Positions 43,648-51,374 of a DNA stretch of 64,000 nt are shown one piece after another. The notes beneath the pieces are model-generated. The model worked only from the letters and a program-made list of their open reading frames with translations, searched no databases and was not told where the DNA came from. Position 1 is the stretch's first letter; each line of letters begins with the position of its first letter. Source of the stretch: Natrinema amylolyticum (GTDB taxonomy: Archaea > Halobacteriota > Halobacteria > Halobacteriales > Natrialbaceae); contig NZ_JAIWPJ010000001.1 of assembly GCF_020515625.1 (NCBI RefSeq), positions 1,426,001-1,490,000 on the forward strand, given 5' to 3'. The position numbers and the translations under genes were made by a program.

Positions 43648-43725
43648 ATGCCCGAATGCACGCTACACCACGGTAAGAGTACCGAATTCAACCATTCCGT
43701 TAACAATCTCGAGGTGCGTCGATGA
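43648..43725 (+). CDS. Possible 25-residue leader gene overlapping the integrase
   Basis: ATG 43648 opens a short frame (PECTLHHGKSTEFNHSVNNL) that ends with the TGA sharing ATGA with the integrase start. The overlap is of the type used for coupled translation elsewhere in this provirus. There is no other support, so it is listed with low confidence. If real, it might tune integrase synthesis. Confidence 0.3.
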   Translation: MPECTLHHGKSTEFNHSVNNLEVRR

Positions 43726-44732
43726 GCGACGACCTCGAGCCGATGACGCCGACTGAAGGTATCGAAGCGTTCCTTGCGCACCGGAAACCGAGCGTCGCGG
43801 AATCGACGTACTACAACAACCAGACGACGCTCGAGCAATTCACCGCATGGTGTTCGGACAACGAGATCGACAACCTGAACGACCTTACCGGTCGGGATCT
43901 GGCGCTGTTCGTCGCCCACCGCCGCGAGAAGGTGAAACCGATCACTCTCCAGAAGAACCTCAGTGCGATTCGAGAGTTCCTGGCGTGGGCCGCCGACATC
44001 GAGGCCGTCCCGGAGGGACTGAACGAGAAGGTCCACGCACCGGAGGTTCCCGATGGGTCCGAATCCCGGAGTATCAAGCTCGAACGCCCTCGAGCCGAGA
44101 AGATTCTGGAACACCTCGACCGGTACGAGTACGCGAGCCGGGATCACGTCATCATGGCGATCCTCTGGCGGACCGGGATGCGTCTCTCGGCGCTCCGGTC
44201 CATCGACCTCTCCGACCTGGAAGGCAATCAGTTCGCGATCTACCTCAAGCACCGGCCCGAGACGGATACGCCGCTGAAAAACAAGGACCGAAGCGAGCGG
44301 TGGGTATTCCTCGGTCCGGAGTGGTATAGCATCGTCTCGGAGTACATCAAGGTCAACCGGATCGATACGAACGACGATCACGGGCGTGAGCCGCTACTGA
44401 CGACCAAACAAGGCCGTATCTCCGGTGGGTCGATCCGAAACACCGTCTACCGCTGTTGCCAGCCGTGTTTCGTCACGGACTGTCCGCACGATCGCGACCC
44501 CGAGACGTGCGAAGCGGTCGGAGCTGCGAATATTCCGTCTAAGTGCCCCTCGACGCGCTCACCCCACGCTATTCGTCGCGGTGCGATCACCGGCCACCTG
44601 CTCGAGGACGTGCCGCCGGAGATCGTCTCTGACCGGATGGACGTGTCTCTCGAGGTGCTGTACCAGCACTACGATGCGCGCCAGCCTGACGAGAAAATGG
44701 AGCAGCGACGCAAGTTCCTGGAGGGGGTCTGA
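43722..44732 (+). CDS. int: Tyrosine integrase (SNJ2-type)
   Basis: 336 residues. N-terminal SAM-like DNA-binding domain (about 12-100). Catalytic domain: Arg154 in RTGMRLSALRS, Lys near 186-189, His282-x2-Arg285 in HAIRRG, Tyr314 in LEVLYQHYDAR. A Cys-rich insertion at 245-275 (CCQPC, DCPHD, TCEAV, KCPS) may bind zinc; it is unusual among integrases but seen in halobacterial ones. It recombines attP with the tRNA-Ala gene. The gene ends 53 bases before attR, and integration leaves it intact. Confidence 0.9.
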   Translation: MSDDLEPMTPTEGIEAFLAHRKPSVAESTYYNNQTTLEQFTAWCSDNEIDNLNDLTGRDLALFVAHRREKVKPITLQKNLSAIREFLAWAADIEAVPEGLNEKVHAPEVPDGSESRSIKLERPRAEKILEHLDRYEYASRDHVIMAILWRTGMRLSALRSIDLSDLEGNQFAIYLKHRPETDTPLKNKDRSERWVFLGPEWYSIVSEYIKVNRIDTNDDHGREPLLTTKQGRISGGSIRNTVYRCCQPCFVTDCPHDRDPETCEAVGAANIPSKCPSTRSPHAIRRGAITGHLLEDVPPEIVSDRMDVSLEVLYQHYDARQPDEKMEQRRKFLEGV

Positions 44733-44785
44733 ATGTCGGTCACTGATTCACTCCGAACCCTACGTCCTCTGGTTAATTTCGAGGT

Positions 44786-45060
44786 TCCCGGCGAGTCCAC
44801 TTCTTCACGTCGCTTCGCTCGTTCAGTCGTGGACTCGCCGAACATCGCAAACCCTTCGGGTTTGCTCAATCCCGACGAGTCCACTATTCTGCGCCGCGAG
44901 CAAATTCGCGAGCGGCGCGAATCGTCGTCGAAGGCGGGATTTGAAGCCCTATGAGTCATAGCCCGCGAGCGAGTGGAACGAGCGAGCAGGACCGTCTCAT
45001 TTCGGGTTCAAATCCCTGCTCGGGGACAAGCCCCGGCCATATCATCAAAATACACCGCAT
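44786..45060. repeat. attR and scarred right border with three tRNA 3'-end copies
   Basis: TCCCGGCGAGTCCA at 44786-44799 matches attL exactly. CGGCGAGTCCAC there forms a perfect 12-bp inverted repeat with 44829-44840. A second copy, AATCCCGACGAGTCCA (44869-44884), differs from the tRNA by one base, and a T-arm scrap CGGGTTCAAATCCC lies at 45003-45016. Then come bases also found after rep (45021-45039 and 45042-45059). The 383-bp region 44733-45115 holds no credible gene. It records repeated integration events at this tRNA. Confidence 0.65.
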
Positions 45061-45115
45061 CACTCCGACAGCGGCACGGAAAGTGAAATCACTCTGGAGA
45101 CTGCGGACGAAAATC

Positions 45116-45904
45116 TCAGAACTCGCAGTCGTCGTTCTCCACGCACTGCTCGACCCAGTCCGGTGTCTCGAGGGTCGTCGGCTCCGGATCGGGGTCGTAC
45201 TCGTACTCGACGTGGATGGAGCCGTCCGGCTCGCGCTGCAACAGGTACTCACCGTACGACGACGCTTGGGTCAAGGAGAGTTCGAGCGACATCGATCTGA
45301 GGACGTCCGTCTCCGGATCGGTCCGAACGTCGCCCCGCTCGGGATCAATGCGAGTCAACGAGCGGTTCAATTTCACCCACGCGGACGAGGGTTCGTACAC
45401 GGCGTAGTCTCCGTCGCTCCCGTCCTCGACCTGGTCGTAGTTCAGAGACATCAGCGGTCGGGTGGTAATCGAGCGGGTGGAGCGGAGGTTGCCGCCGTCG
45501 TACGTCCCCTGGCCTTCCGTGACGAGGACCACGCGGTCCTCGTGGTGCCCGTAGTGAACGACGTCGTCGTCGGTCTCGAGGTCCGACCGGATCGACTCGC
45601 GGTCCTCGTCGGCGGTCGTCGTGTATTTCGTGTACACCCGACCGTCCTCGTAGAAATACTCCGTCGTCACCTGCTCGTACTCGTGCGTGACGTGAGCGGC
45701 GTCGGGTCCGAGGACCGTCGCCTCGTGGGCGACAAACAGCTCTCCGTCGACCCTGATCTCTCCCGAGGAGGCGGACTGTTCGGAATCGCCGTACTCGAAT
45801 GGCACCTCCGTTGACGTTGTGTCCAGTGGAAAGAGGAACAGTGCCCCGACCCCGGCGACAAGGAGGGTGACGAGCACTCCGACAACGAGGTATTTGCGTT
45901 TCAT
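45116..45904 (-). CDS. Membrane-anchored extracytoplasmic protein of unknown function
   Basis: 262 residues from ATG 45904 (upstream codons to 45925 are possible). One N-terminal TM/signal helix (MKRKYLVVGVLVTLLVAGVG) then an acidic exported domain, beta-rich, with repeated Tyr/Asp/Glu (YEQVTTEYFYEDGRVYTKY). Two Cys near the end (QCVENDDCEF) may pair. It has the look of a halobacterial lipoprotein-type outer protein but no lipobox. It stands just beyond the provirus border; whether it came with an older element is unclear. Confidence 0.6.
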   Translation of the reverse strand: MKRKYLVVGVLVTLLVAGVGALFLFPLDTTSTEVPFEYGDSEQSASSGEIRVDGELFVAHEATVLGPDAAHVTHEYEQVTTEYFYEDGRVYTKYTTTADEDRESIRSDLETDDDVVHYGHHEDRVVLVTEGQGTYDGGNLRSTRSITTRPLMSLNYDQVEDGSDGDYAVYEPSSAWVKLNRSLTRIDPERGDVRTDPETDVLRSMSLELSLTQASSYGEYLLQREPDGSIHVEYEYDPDPEPTTLETPDWVEQCVENDDCEF

Positions 45905-46090
45905 TAGGGTTGCTTTTGAAGCCAATTGATTAATTATTTTGATGGCCGAGAACCAAAAATTGAATAGAAGATTGTGAACCGCCGTTTCGATTCAACTCTA
46001 GGGGCGTAATCACGCATGTTCGAAAGAAAAGAAGTTAAATCAACCCAATCAACAGCAGATATAAGTAACTAACAGTTAGAAACTATAATA

Positions 46091-46226
46091 GAAGCCACTC
46101 TCCGCGAGACGCAGGGGGCACGCAGCAAAATGCCCCGGGTGTTGCACCACCCGAGACGTGGCTTCCAAGCCAGCGAGGCTTCGAAAGCCATGATTCCGTA
46201 CATTCTACCGGGATATAAACGTCCCG
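46091..46226. promoter_or_regulatory. Structured segment and TATA-in-palindrome before a zinc protein
   Basis: GAAGCCAC (46091-46098) can pair with GTGGCTTC some 60 bases on, enclosing two hairpins (GGGGCA/TGCCCC and CGGGTG/CACCCG); AAGCC/GGCTT follows. This three-way-junction layout is reminiscent of a structured RNA. CGGGATATAAACGTCCCG (46209-46226) holds a TATA box inside an inverted repeat and would start transcription near 46245 toward 46303. The remainder of the 398-bp gap 45905-46302 is AT-rich and shows nothing else. Confidence 0.35.
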
Positions 46227-46302
46227 CACGACCGTCGAATCGCCCGACAGAAACACCTGCAATAGTCCTCGAGACCGCCACTACCCTCGAGCGGAGGTCG
46301 CA

Positions 46303-46539
46303 ATGACGAACGACGCCTCGAGCGCGGGCGGTGAACCCGCGACCGAACGGGACTCAGACGCCTCGAGTGTGCTGCCGGACTGTCCGCGGGACCCGGACGC
46401 CTCGAGCGTGCTGCCGGACTGTCCGAGCTGTGGGGAGCCGATCATCACGACGACCGTCGTCGGGCCGACGGACGGCTACGCGGCCCCCTGTGGCTGTCGT
46501 GTATCGCCTGCTGCGCTCCCGAGTGCGGACGATGAGTAA
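46303..46539 (+). CDS. Small zinc-finger protein with internal duplication
   Basis: 78 residues. A zinc ribbon of C-x2-C type is visible (DCPSCGEPI and PCGC). The N-terminal half contains DASSVLPDCP twice, encoded by a 39-bp tandem duplication (from 46357), the second of which supplies the finger's first Cys. Such CPxCG-type mini-proteins are abundant in halobacteria and act in stress or regulation by genetic evidence in others. No partner adjoins. Confidence 0.6.
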   Translation: MTNDASSAGGEPATERDSDASSVLPDCPRDPDASSVLPDCPSCGEPIITTTVVGPTDGYAAPCGCRVSPAALPSADDE

Positions 46540-46656
46540 CGATTGCCTCGACGGGCACGGTGCCCGCAGGCGGGTCGGGTCGGACCAGCCGCCTCGAGTC
46601 GCCGAGACTCGAATCGGGCTCGAGAGCCTCTCTCAGCGGTCGTTTCACCCGTTCGT

Positions 46657-46688
46657 ACGTTCTCCCACAAAACACATTGGGAGAACGT
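46657..46688. terminator. 11-bp perfect inverted repeat (terminator or operator)
   Basis: ACGTTCTCCCA pairs exactly with TGGGAGAACGT across a 10-nt A-rich loop. It lies 118 bases after the zinc-protein gene and 36 bases before the HalOD1 gene. A partly T-rich stretch follows (gattattgttt), so it can be a terminator of the first gene, or an operator of the second. Confidence 0.45.
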
Positions 46689-46723
46689 TGATTATTGTTT
46701 CACCGTACATTCTATATGCCTTT

Positions 46724-47047
46724 ATGAATGACTTTCCGTCTCACGACACCTGTAGAGCCGATGGTGGCACCCCGTTCGTGACCGAACGGAAGTCCGATGA
46801 AACGACGGTAGAGGCCATTCTCCGGAGCATCGCCGCGATAACTGGCGTCGACGAAACCGACCTCGAACCCCTCTACGACGCCGTGGAGGTCGACGCGCTG
46901 GCGACGTTCGTCACCCACGCCGAACGACGCGACCGGTCGGTGCAAGTGTCGTTCGGATACGAGGGCTACACCGTCGTCGCCGACGGAGACGGATCGATAC
47001 GGGTCGTCGACGATCCCCCGCAGAACCCGCTGATGGGATCTGACTGA
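46724..47047 (+). CDS. HalOD1 output-domain protein
   Basis: 107 residues from ATG 46724, with TATA (tctatatg) 12-20 bases before it. The segment SIAAITGVDETDLEPLYDAV followed by HAERRDRSVQVSFGYEGYTV is the halobacterial HalOD1 domain, which often ends response regulators but also occurs alone. Function unknown; it is thought to be an output or interaction domain. Standalone and short-leader. Confidence 0.8.
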   Translation: MNDFPSHDTCRADGGTPFVTERKSDETTVEAILRSIAAITGVDETDLEPLYDAVEVDALATFVTHAERRDRSVQVSFGYEGYTVVADGDGSIRVVDDPPQNPLMGSD

Positions 47048-47334
47048 GAGGGGCAGTATCGGTCCGGTCCGCACTTCTCCTAAGCACCGGTGAGAGTGAA
47101 ATCGGGTTTGGTCCCGGAATCGAGCTTCTCAGCCACTATAGCCGGTAGCCCGACCTCGGCGAGTAGGATCGGGCACGTGCAGCGACGATCGAAACCGCTG
47201 CCTCGAGTGCCCGATTATCCGGTCGCTACCGGCCACGCGGCTGTGATCTCGAATCGGTTGGGTGTCGTTACCGTCATCGGCCCGGCGGAGAATGGACGGA
47301 CTACCAAATAGGGAACCCCTCTTGACATCGGGCA

Positions 47335-48450
47335 ATGGCACAGAAGACCGGCGGCAACCCTCGATCGAGACTCCATCGAATCGGGTCGCTGTTCTCGAAT
47401 CGATACGGGCGATCCGCGCGGAACGAGGATTCGAGCCTCGAGGTGACCGTCGTCGACTCGATACGGGACGTGGGGAAAGCGCAGTGGAACGGGATCGTCG
47501 AGCGCTCGAGTCGCGGCAGCGTGTTTCACCGCTACGAGTGGCTCGACGCGATCGAGACGGGACTGGGCTATACGCCCCGCCACCTCGAGATCACCAAGGA
47601 CGGGAACACGATCGGGGGGATGCCGAACTTCGTAGTCGAAATCGAGAAGACGCCGTTCAACCGGCTCTCGTCGCTGTATCCGGGCTTCGGCGGGCCGTTG
47701 CTCCCGACGGACACGAAGGAGTCCCTTGAGCGCGTAACCGAGGCCGTCCCGAAACTCTGTGGCGGACGGACGATCGTCCACCAGATCCGGGGGCTGGACA
47801 TGAGCTATCTCCGGTATAACGACGCCTTCCAGTCCCAGGGTTATCAACCCTATCGGCGGGAGTGTCGGTTCCTGCTCGATCTCACCAAGGGCCACGACGA
47901 GATCCTCGCGGACATGAGCCGGACCCGGCGGCGGGGGATCGAACACGGCCGGGACGTGGACTACGAGGTCGTCGAGGAGGAGATCACTCGGGAGAATCTG
48001 CATCGATTCCATCGCACCTACGAACGCGTCATGGACCGCGTCGGCGGCGAGGTGTACCCGTTCTCGTTCTTCGAGGCGCTGCAAGGGATGGACGACAGAC
48101 TCCTCTTGCTGACGATTCGGATCGACGGCGAGTACGCGGGCGGGATGCTCGAGTTGCTCGACGACGAACGCGACTCGATTCACGGCTTCTTCGCCGCCGT
48201 TCCGCAGGAGTACTTCGACGATCACGCCTCGGAACTGCTCTACGATCACGTCTTCCAGTGGGGGATCGACAACGGCTACGAGACCTACGACTTCGGGAGT
48301 ACGAACACGGACTTCGAGGACGGCGTCTTCCGATTCAAGGAAGGGTTCGGTGGCCGGGCCGTCCCGGTCCTCGTTTGGGAGCGCGGCTGTAGCCCCCTCT
48401 GGCCGCTGGTAAAGGCGGGGCGGGCACTCTACTGGCCGTATTACACGTAA
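47335..48450 (+). CDS. FemAB/CelD-like GNAT transferase
   Basis: 371 residues. After a 40-residue polar N-terminus there are two GNAT-like lobes. VFHRYEWLDAIETGLGYTPR and GGMPNFVVE belong to lobe 1; GGMLELLDDERDSIHGFFAA with the end motif YDFGSTNTDFEDGVFRFKEG to lobe 2, the typical C-terminus of FemAB/LPG-synthase-like (BioF2-like) acetyltransferases. In halobacteria such proteins are often linked to cell-surface polysaccharide or lipid genes. Here no such cluster is visible. The substrate is unknown. Confidence 0.8.
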   Translation: MAQKTGGNPRSRLHRIGSLFSNRYGRSARNEDSSLEVTVVDSIRDVGKAQWNGIVERSSRGSVFHRYEWLDAIETGLGYTPRHLEITKDGNTIGGMPNFVVEIEKTPFNRLSSLYPGFGGPLLPTDTKESLERVTEAVPKLCGGRTIVHQIRGLDMSYLRYNDAFQSQGYQPYRRECRFLLDLTKGHDEILADMSRTRRRGIEHGRDVDYEVVEEEITRENLHRFHRTYERVMDRVGGEVYPFSFFEALQGMDDRLLLLTIRIDGEYAGGMLELLDDERDSIHGFFAAVPQEYFDDHASELLYDHVFQWGIDNGYETYDFGSTNTDFEDGVFRFKEGFGGRAVPVLVWERGCSPLWPLVKAGRALYWPYYT

Positions 48451-48554
48451 TTCGTCCCGGCGGGTCAGTGGGTGCCAGCAGCCTACTCGCCGTGACGCGG
48501 CGTGACTGGCGATCTATCGAAAGCGAGCGGGAGAACCACTGCTTCTCGTCCGCA

Positions 48555-48566
48555 CCCCCCCCCCCC
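48555..48566 (+). repeat. Run of twelve cytosines
   Basis: A C12 homopolymer (after CGCA, before ATTTT) lies 157 bases upstream of the HTH regulator at 48722. The flanking 271-bp region has no gene. Such runs slip in replication and in sequencing, so the count is uncertain. Confidence 0.8.
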
Positions 48567-48721
48567 ATTTTACAGTGTAAAATCCACTTACGACGAGAGT
48601 TTGCTCGAGACGGGATCGACAGCTCTCTGCTGTCTCCGGGTTTTAAACAGCTTATTTTCGGCATATATTAAACCGTGAACAGTCACAACTGTTTTCTATC
48701 AGTATCCGTTATTTCCGTCCC

Positions 48722-49441
48722 ATGCGATACGTGACATACGTTCTCACACCGGCACGGGGATACTTCGATGCGGGCGCAGAACGACTCCGCGAGCTGGGCG
48801 TCACGTTCGAGTCCATTCAGCACATCGATCGCCTCACCGACGGCACGATCATCACCCAAAAGGTAGTCCGCGGGGAGCGAGCGGCCGTCCGGAACGCGCT
48901 CAAGGAGACTGGGCCGACAGTCGCCGACTACCAGCTCACCGACGACGGCGAGAGGACGATCCTCCAGTTGCACTACCGACCGAGCGATCTCACGCGAGAG
49001 CTCCTCGCGATCCATCACCGACACGCGGTGTTGCTGGACTACCCCCTCGAGTACGCGGGACTGGAGAACCGGAGCCTTCGCGTCTCGGAGATCGGCCGCG
49101 AGGAGGCGTTGCGACGGGTCATCGAGGAGACGCGGGCGATCGTTGACGTCGAAATCGAGCGCCTCAGCGACTACGACCCGTCCGAGGCGCGTCCCTTCGC
49201 TGACCTGACGGACCGCCAGCGGGAGGTGCTTCGCGTCGCGGTCGAGGAGGGATATTACGAAGAGCCCCGTCAGGTGACTTACGAGGAGATCGCAGCCCGA
49301 CTCGAGTGTTCCGCCGGGACCGTTGGCCAACACCTCCGTCGGATCGAAGCCCGACTCATGTCGACGCTTATCGCGGGCGACGATTCGCGGACCGACGCCG
49401 ACCGTGAGCGAGGTCGGGCACCGACCGGCCCGTCCCGATAA
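48722..49441 (+). CDS. Bacterio-opsin-activator-type HTH regulator
   Basis: 239 residues. The C-terminal HTH_10 domain is clear: LTDRQREVLRVAVEEGYYEEPRQ-type start, then EIAARLECSAGTVGQHLRRIEARL (recognition helix). The N-terminal 150 residues form the ligand-binding or dimer domain found in Bat/DmsR-like proteins (RYVTYVLTPARGYFDAGAE). Members regulate anaerobic respiration, phototrophy and carotenoids. No target is nearby. A poly-C run sits in its upstream region. Confidence 0.85.
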   Translation: MRYVTYVLTPARGYFDAGAERLRELGVTFESIQHIDRLTDGTIITQKVVRGERAAVRNALKETGPTVADYQLTDDGERTILQLHYRPSDLTRELLAIHHRHAVLLDYPLEYAGLENRSLRVSEIGREEALRRVIEETRAIVDVEIERLSDYDPSEARPFADLTDRQREVLRVAVEEGYYEEPRQVTYEEIAARLECSAGTVGQHLRRIEARLMSTLIAGDDSRTDADRERGRAPTGPSR

Positions 49442-49656
49442 GCGATGCTCACGTTCCAGCCTCCGTCCCGCGATCTCGAGCGGGCGGAGAGCGACCAGTG
49501 AAACCGAACCGCTGGCGCTCGACTGCGGCCGATCGCATGGCGAGCCAGCGGCTCCGTCGAACCAGTGAGAGATCAGTCACCGCCCTCGATACCGGATCGA
49601 TGCGAGCAGTGACGCGAATGGCGACTTGTATCCGGTCGGCCATCGTGAGGACTCGT

Positions 49657-50745
49657 ATGACCACCGTGGCCATCGCACTCCGAGATCGACTGCTCGTCTG
49701 TGCGGGCGAGGCGACCGATCCCGACGGCTGGACGACGGAGACGCGACTCGAGGGGCGCGACCTCGAGTGCGTCGCAGCGGTCCCCGACGCGCCGGCCCGT
49801 TACTACGTCGGGACCGTCGCGGACGGCCTGTTCCGAAGCACCGACGGCGGCGAGACGTTCGACCGGCTCGAGACCGAATTCGCGGCCGAGACCCGGGCAC
49901 CGACGGACGGAACGGCGACCGGTGAGACCCACGAGAGCGATCGCGTGACGGCCGTGACGATTAGTCCGCACGACTCGCGGGTCGTCTACGCCGGCACGGA
50001 GCCCAGCCGGATCTACCGCTCGCGCGATGGCGGCGACTCGTGGACCCGCCTCGAGGGACTCACGGACCTGCCGTCTGAAGACGAGTGGTACTTCCCGCCG
50101 CGTCCGGACACCCACCACGTCCGCTGGCTCGAGGTCGATCCGGCCGACCCGGAGCGGCTGTACGTCGGAATCGAAGCGGGCGCGTTCGCGTACACGCCCG
50201 ACGGCGGCGAGACCTGGCACGAGCGGCCGCCCGGATCGCGCCGGGACAACCACAGTCTGGCGACGCACCCGGATCGAGACGGGCGACTCTACGCCGCGGC
50301 CGGCGACGGCTACGCCGAGAGCGACGACGGCGGCGAGACGTGGCGACGGCCGCAGGCCGGCCTCGAGCACACCTACTGCTGGAGCGTCATCCCCGATCCC
50401 GGCGATCCGGAGCGGGTACTCGTCTCGAGCGCGCACGGCGCGTCGACGGCCCACATGACGAGTCGCGCGGAGTCGTACGTCTACCGCAAGGAGGGCGGAG
50501 AGGAGCACGCGGACGGCGAGGGCGACGTCTCCTGGGAGCGACTCGACGAGCTCGCTCTTCCGACCGGGGAGGGCGTCGTCCGAGCCGTGTTCGCGACGAC
50601 TGGTGAACCCGGTCTCGTCTACGTCGTGACCAACCGGGGCCTCTTCGTGACGCATGATTTCGGCGATTCGTGGACCGAGATCGATATCGACCGGCCCGAC
50701 GAGCTCGAGTCGCGGACGCCGCGCGGACTGGTCGCGCTCTCGTGA
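49657..50745 (+). CDS. Beta-propeller protein with BNR/sialidase-type repeats
   Basis: 362 residues from ATG 49657. Repeats with the Asp-box S-x-D-x-G-x-T-W pattern are visible: RSTDGGETFDR, RSRDGGDSWTR, TPDGGETWHE, SDDGGETWRR and THDFGDSWTE. This is the VPS10/sialidase-like seven-blade propeller. No signal peptide or TM helix, so it is cytoplasmic. The catalytic residues of sialidases are not recognisable; it may be a binding scaffold. It is transcribed alone, 215 bases after the HTH gene. Confidence 0.75.
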   Translation: MTTVAIALRDRLLVCAGEATDPDGWTTETRLEGRDLECVAAVPDAPARYYVGTVADGLFRSTDGGETFDRLETEFAAETRAPTDGTATGETHESDRVTAVTISPHDSRVVYAGTEPSRIYRSRDGGDSWTRLEGLTDLPSEDEWYFPPRPDTHHVRWLEVDPADPERLYVGIEAGAFAYTPDGGETWHERPPGSRRDNHSLATHPDRDGRLYAAAGDGYAESDDGGETWRRPQAGLEHTYCWSVIPDPGDPERVLVSSAHGASTAHMTSRAESYVYRKEGGEEHADGEGDVSWERLDELALPTGEGVVRAVFATTGEPGLVYVVTNRGLFVTHDFGDSWTEIDIDRPDELESRTPRGLVALS

Positions 50746-50858
50746 GTCGGTTCGATGGTGCCCCGGTTCGTTCGACGACCGATCCCGCCGAAGCGGGTGG
50801 GCCGCTTCGAAATCCTTTTAGGCGCTACACGGGGATAGTAAGGTAACTGAGTGATATC

Positions 50859-51167
50859 ATGGACGTCGACATCATCTCCGAAACGGAGAACCCCATGTTG
50901 CATCGAACGGACGTGACCTTCGAACTCGTCCACGAGGACGCCACGCCCTCCCGTCTGCAGGTCCGCGACAGTCTCGCGGCGAAGCTGAACAAGGACGCCG
51001 ACGAGGTCGTCATCCGCAAACTCGACACCAAGTTCGGAATGCGCAAGACCGTCGGACAGGCGAAGGTCTACGAGACCGACGACTACGCCCGCGAGGTCGA
51101 GCAAGACCACATGCTCGAGCGAAACAAGATCGGCGCTGACGAAGAGGCCGAAGCGGAGGAAGCATAA
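50859..51167 (+). CDS. rps24e: 30S ribosomal protein S24e
   Basis: 102 residues. The start [20 protein letters not shown] and the segment [20 protein letters not shown] are diagnostic for archaeal eS24. A promoter element (aaatcctttta) is at 50810-50820. It is followed after one base by rps27ae and then by Kae1-Bud32, the conserved archaeal order. Confidence 0.95.
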   Translation: MDVDIISETENPMLHRTDVTFELVHEDATPSRLQVRDSLAAKLNKDADEVVIRKLDTKFGMRKTVGQAKVYETDDYAREVEQDHMLERNKIGADEEAEAEEA

Positions 51168-51168
51168 A

Positions 51169-51303
51169 ATGGCGCGACACGAACTCTACGGCGACGACGG
51201 GAGCACCGAGGGCGAACTGTGCCCCCGCTGTGGCGACGTCTTCCTCGCCGATCACGGCGACCGCAAGCACTGCGGGAAGTGCAGCTACACCGAGTGGGAG
51301 TAA
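51169..51303 (+). CDS. rps27ae: 30S ribosomal protein S27ae
   Basis: 44 residues. Zinc ribbon C-x2-C ... C-x2-[11 protein letters not shown] and [11 protein letters not shown], the whole of eS31 without the ubiquitin part that eukaryotes fuse to it. The start ATG 51169 is one base after the S24e stop; co-transcribed. Confidence 0.95.
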   Translation: MARHELYGDDGSTEGELCPRCGDVFLADHGDRKHCGKCSYTEWE

Positions 51304-51374
51304 CCCCCGACCGATGGGCGACGTGCCGAAGGCGGTTGTGGCACGTCGAACGCCGGTAGCAGCCGTTTTCATCC

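Larger units (their letters stand above)
27765..44799. mobile_element. Pleolipovirus-type provirus (SNJ2-like) in tRNA-Ala
   Basis: The unit is 17,021 bp, measured from one 14-bp repeat of the tRNA 3' end (TCCCGGCGAGTCCA) at 27765 to the next at 44786. The content fits a temperate pleolipovirus: a rightward rep operon; a leftward virion module with a four-TM VP3-like protein, a spike-like protein, two membrane proteins and a VP8-like ATPase; and a tyrosine integrase at the right end beside attR. The known temperate pleolipovirus SNJ2 of Natrinema is also about 17 kb and uses a tRNA gene (tRNA-Met there). Three AT-rich cargo islands are embedded. No gene essential to the type looks broken, so it may be inducible. 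Confidence 0.85.

Noticed and set aside
43444-43725. 93-codon frame between the repressor and integrase
   Set aside because: Its first third contains the promoter palindrome with the TATA box and the composition is not halobacterial-protein-like; only the last 25 codons were kept as a low-confidence gene.
44733-44954. 73-codon frame directly after the integrase
   Set aside because: It runs through attR and its palindrome; the sequence is a translated attachment region, not a protein.
27765-45060. Plasmid or ICE rather than virus
   Set aside because: The virion-type block (four-TM protein, spike with signal and C-terminal TM, ATPase in fixed order) and the 17-kb size fit a pleolipovirus; no conjugation or partition genes are seen.
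46331-46723. Upstream extension of the HalOD1 frame
   Set aside because: Family similarity starts at ATG 46724, which has a TATA box just before it; the earlier part overlaps the zinc-protein gene in another phase.
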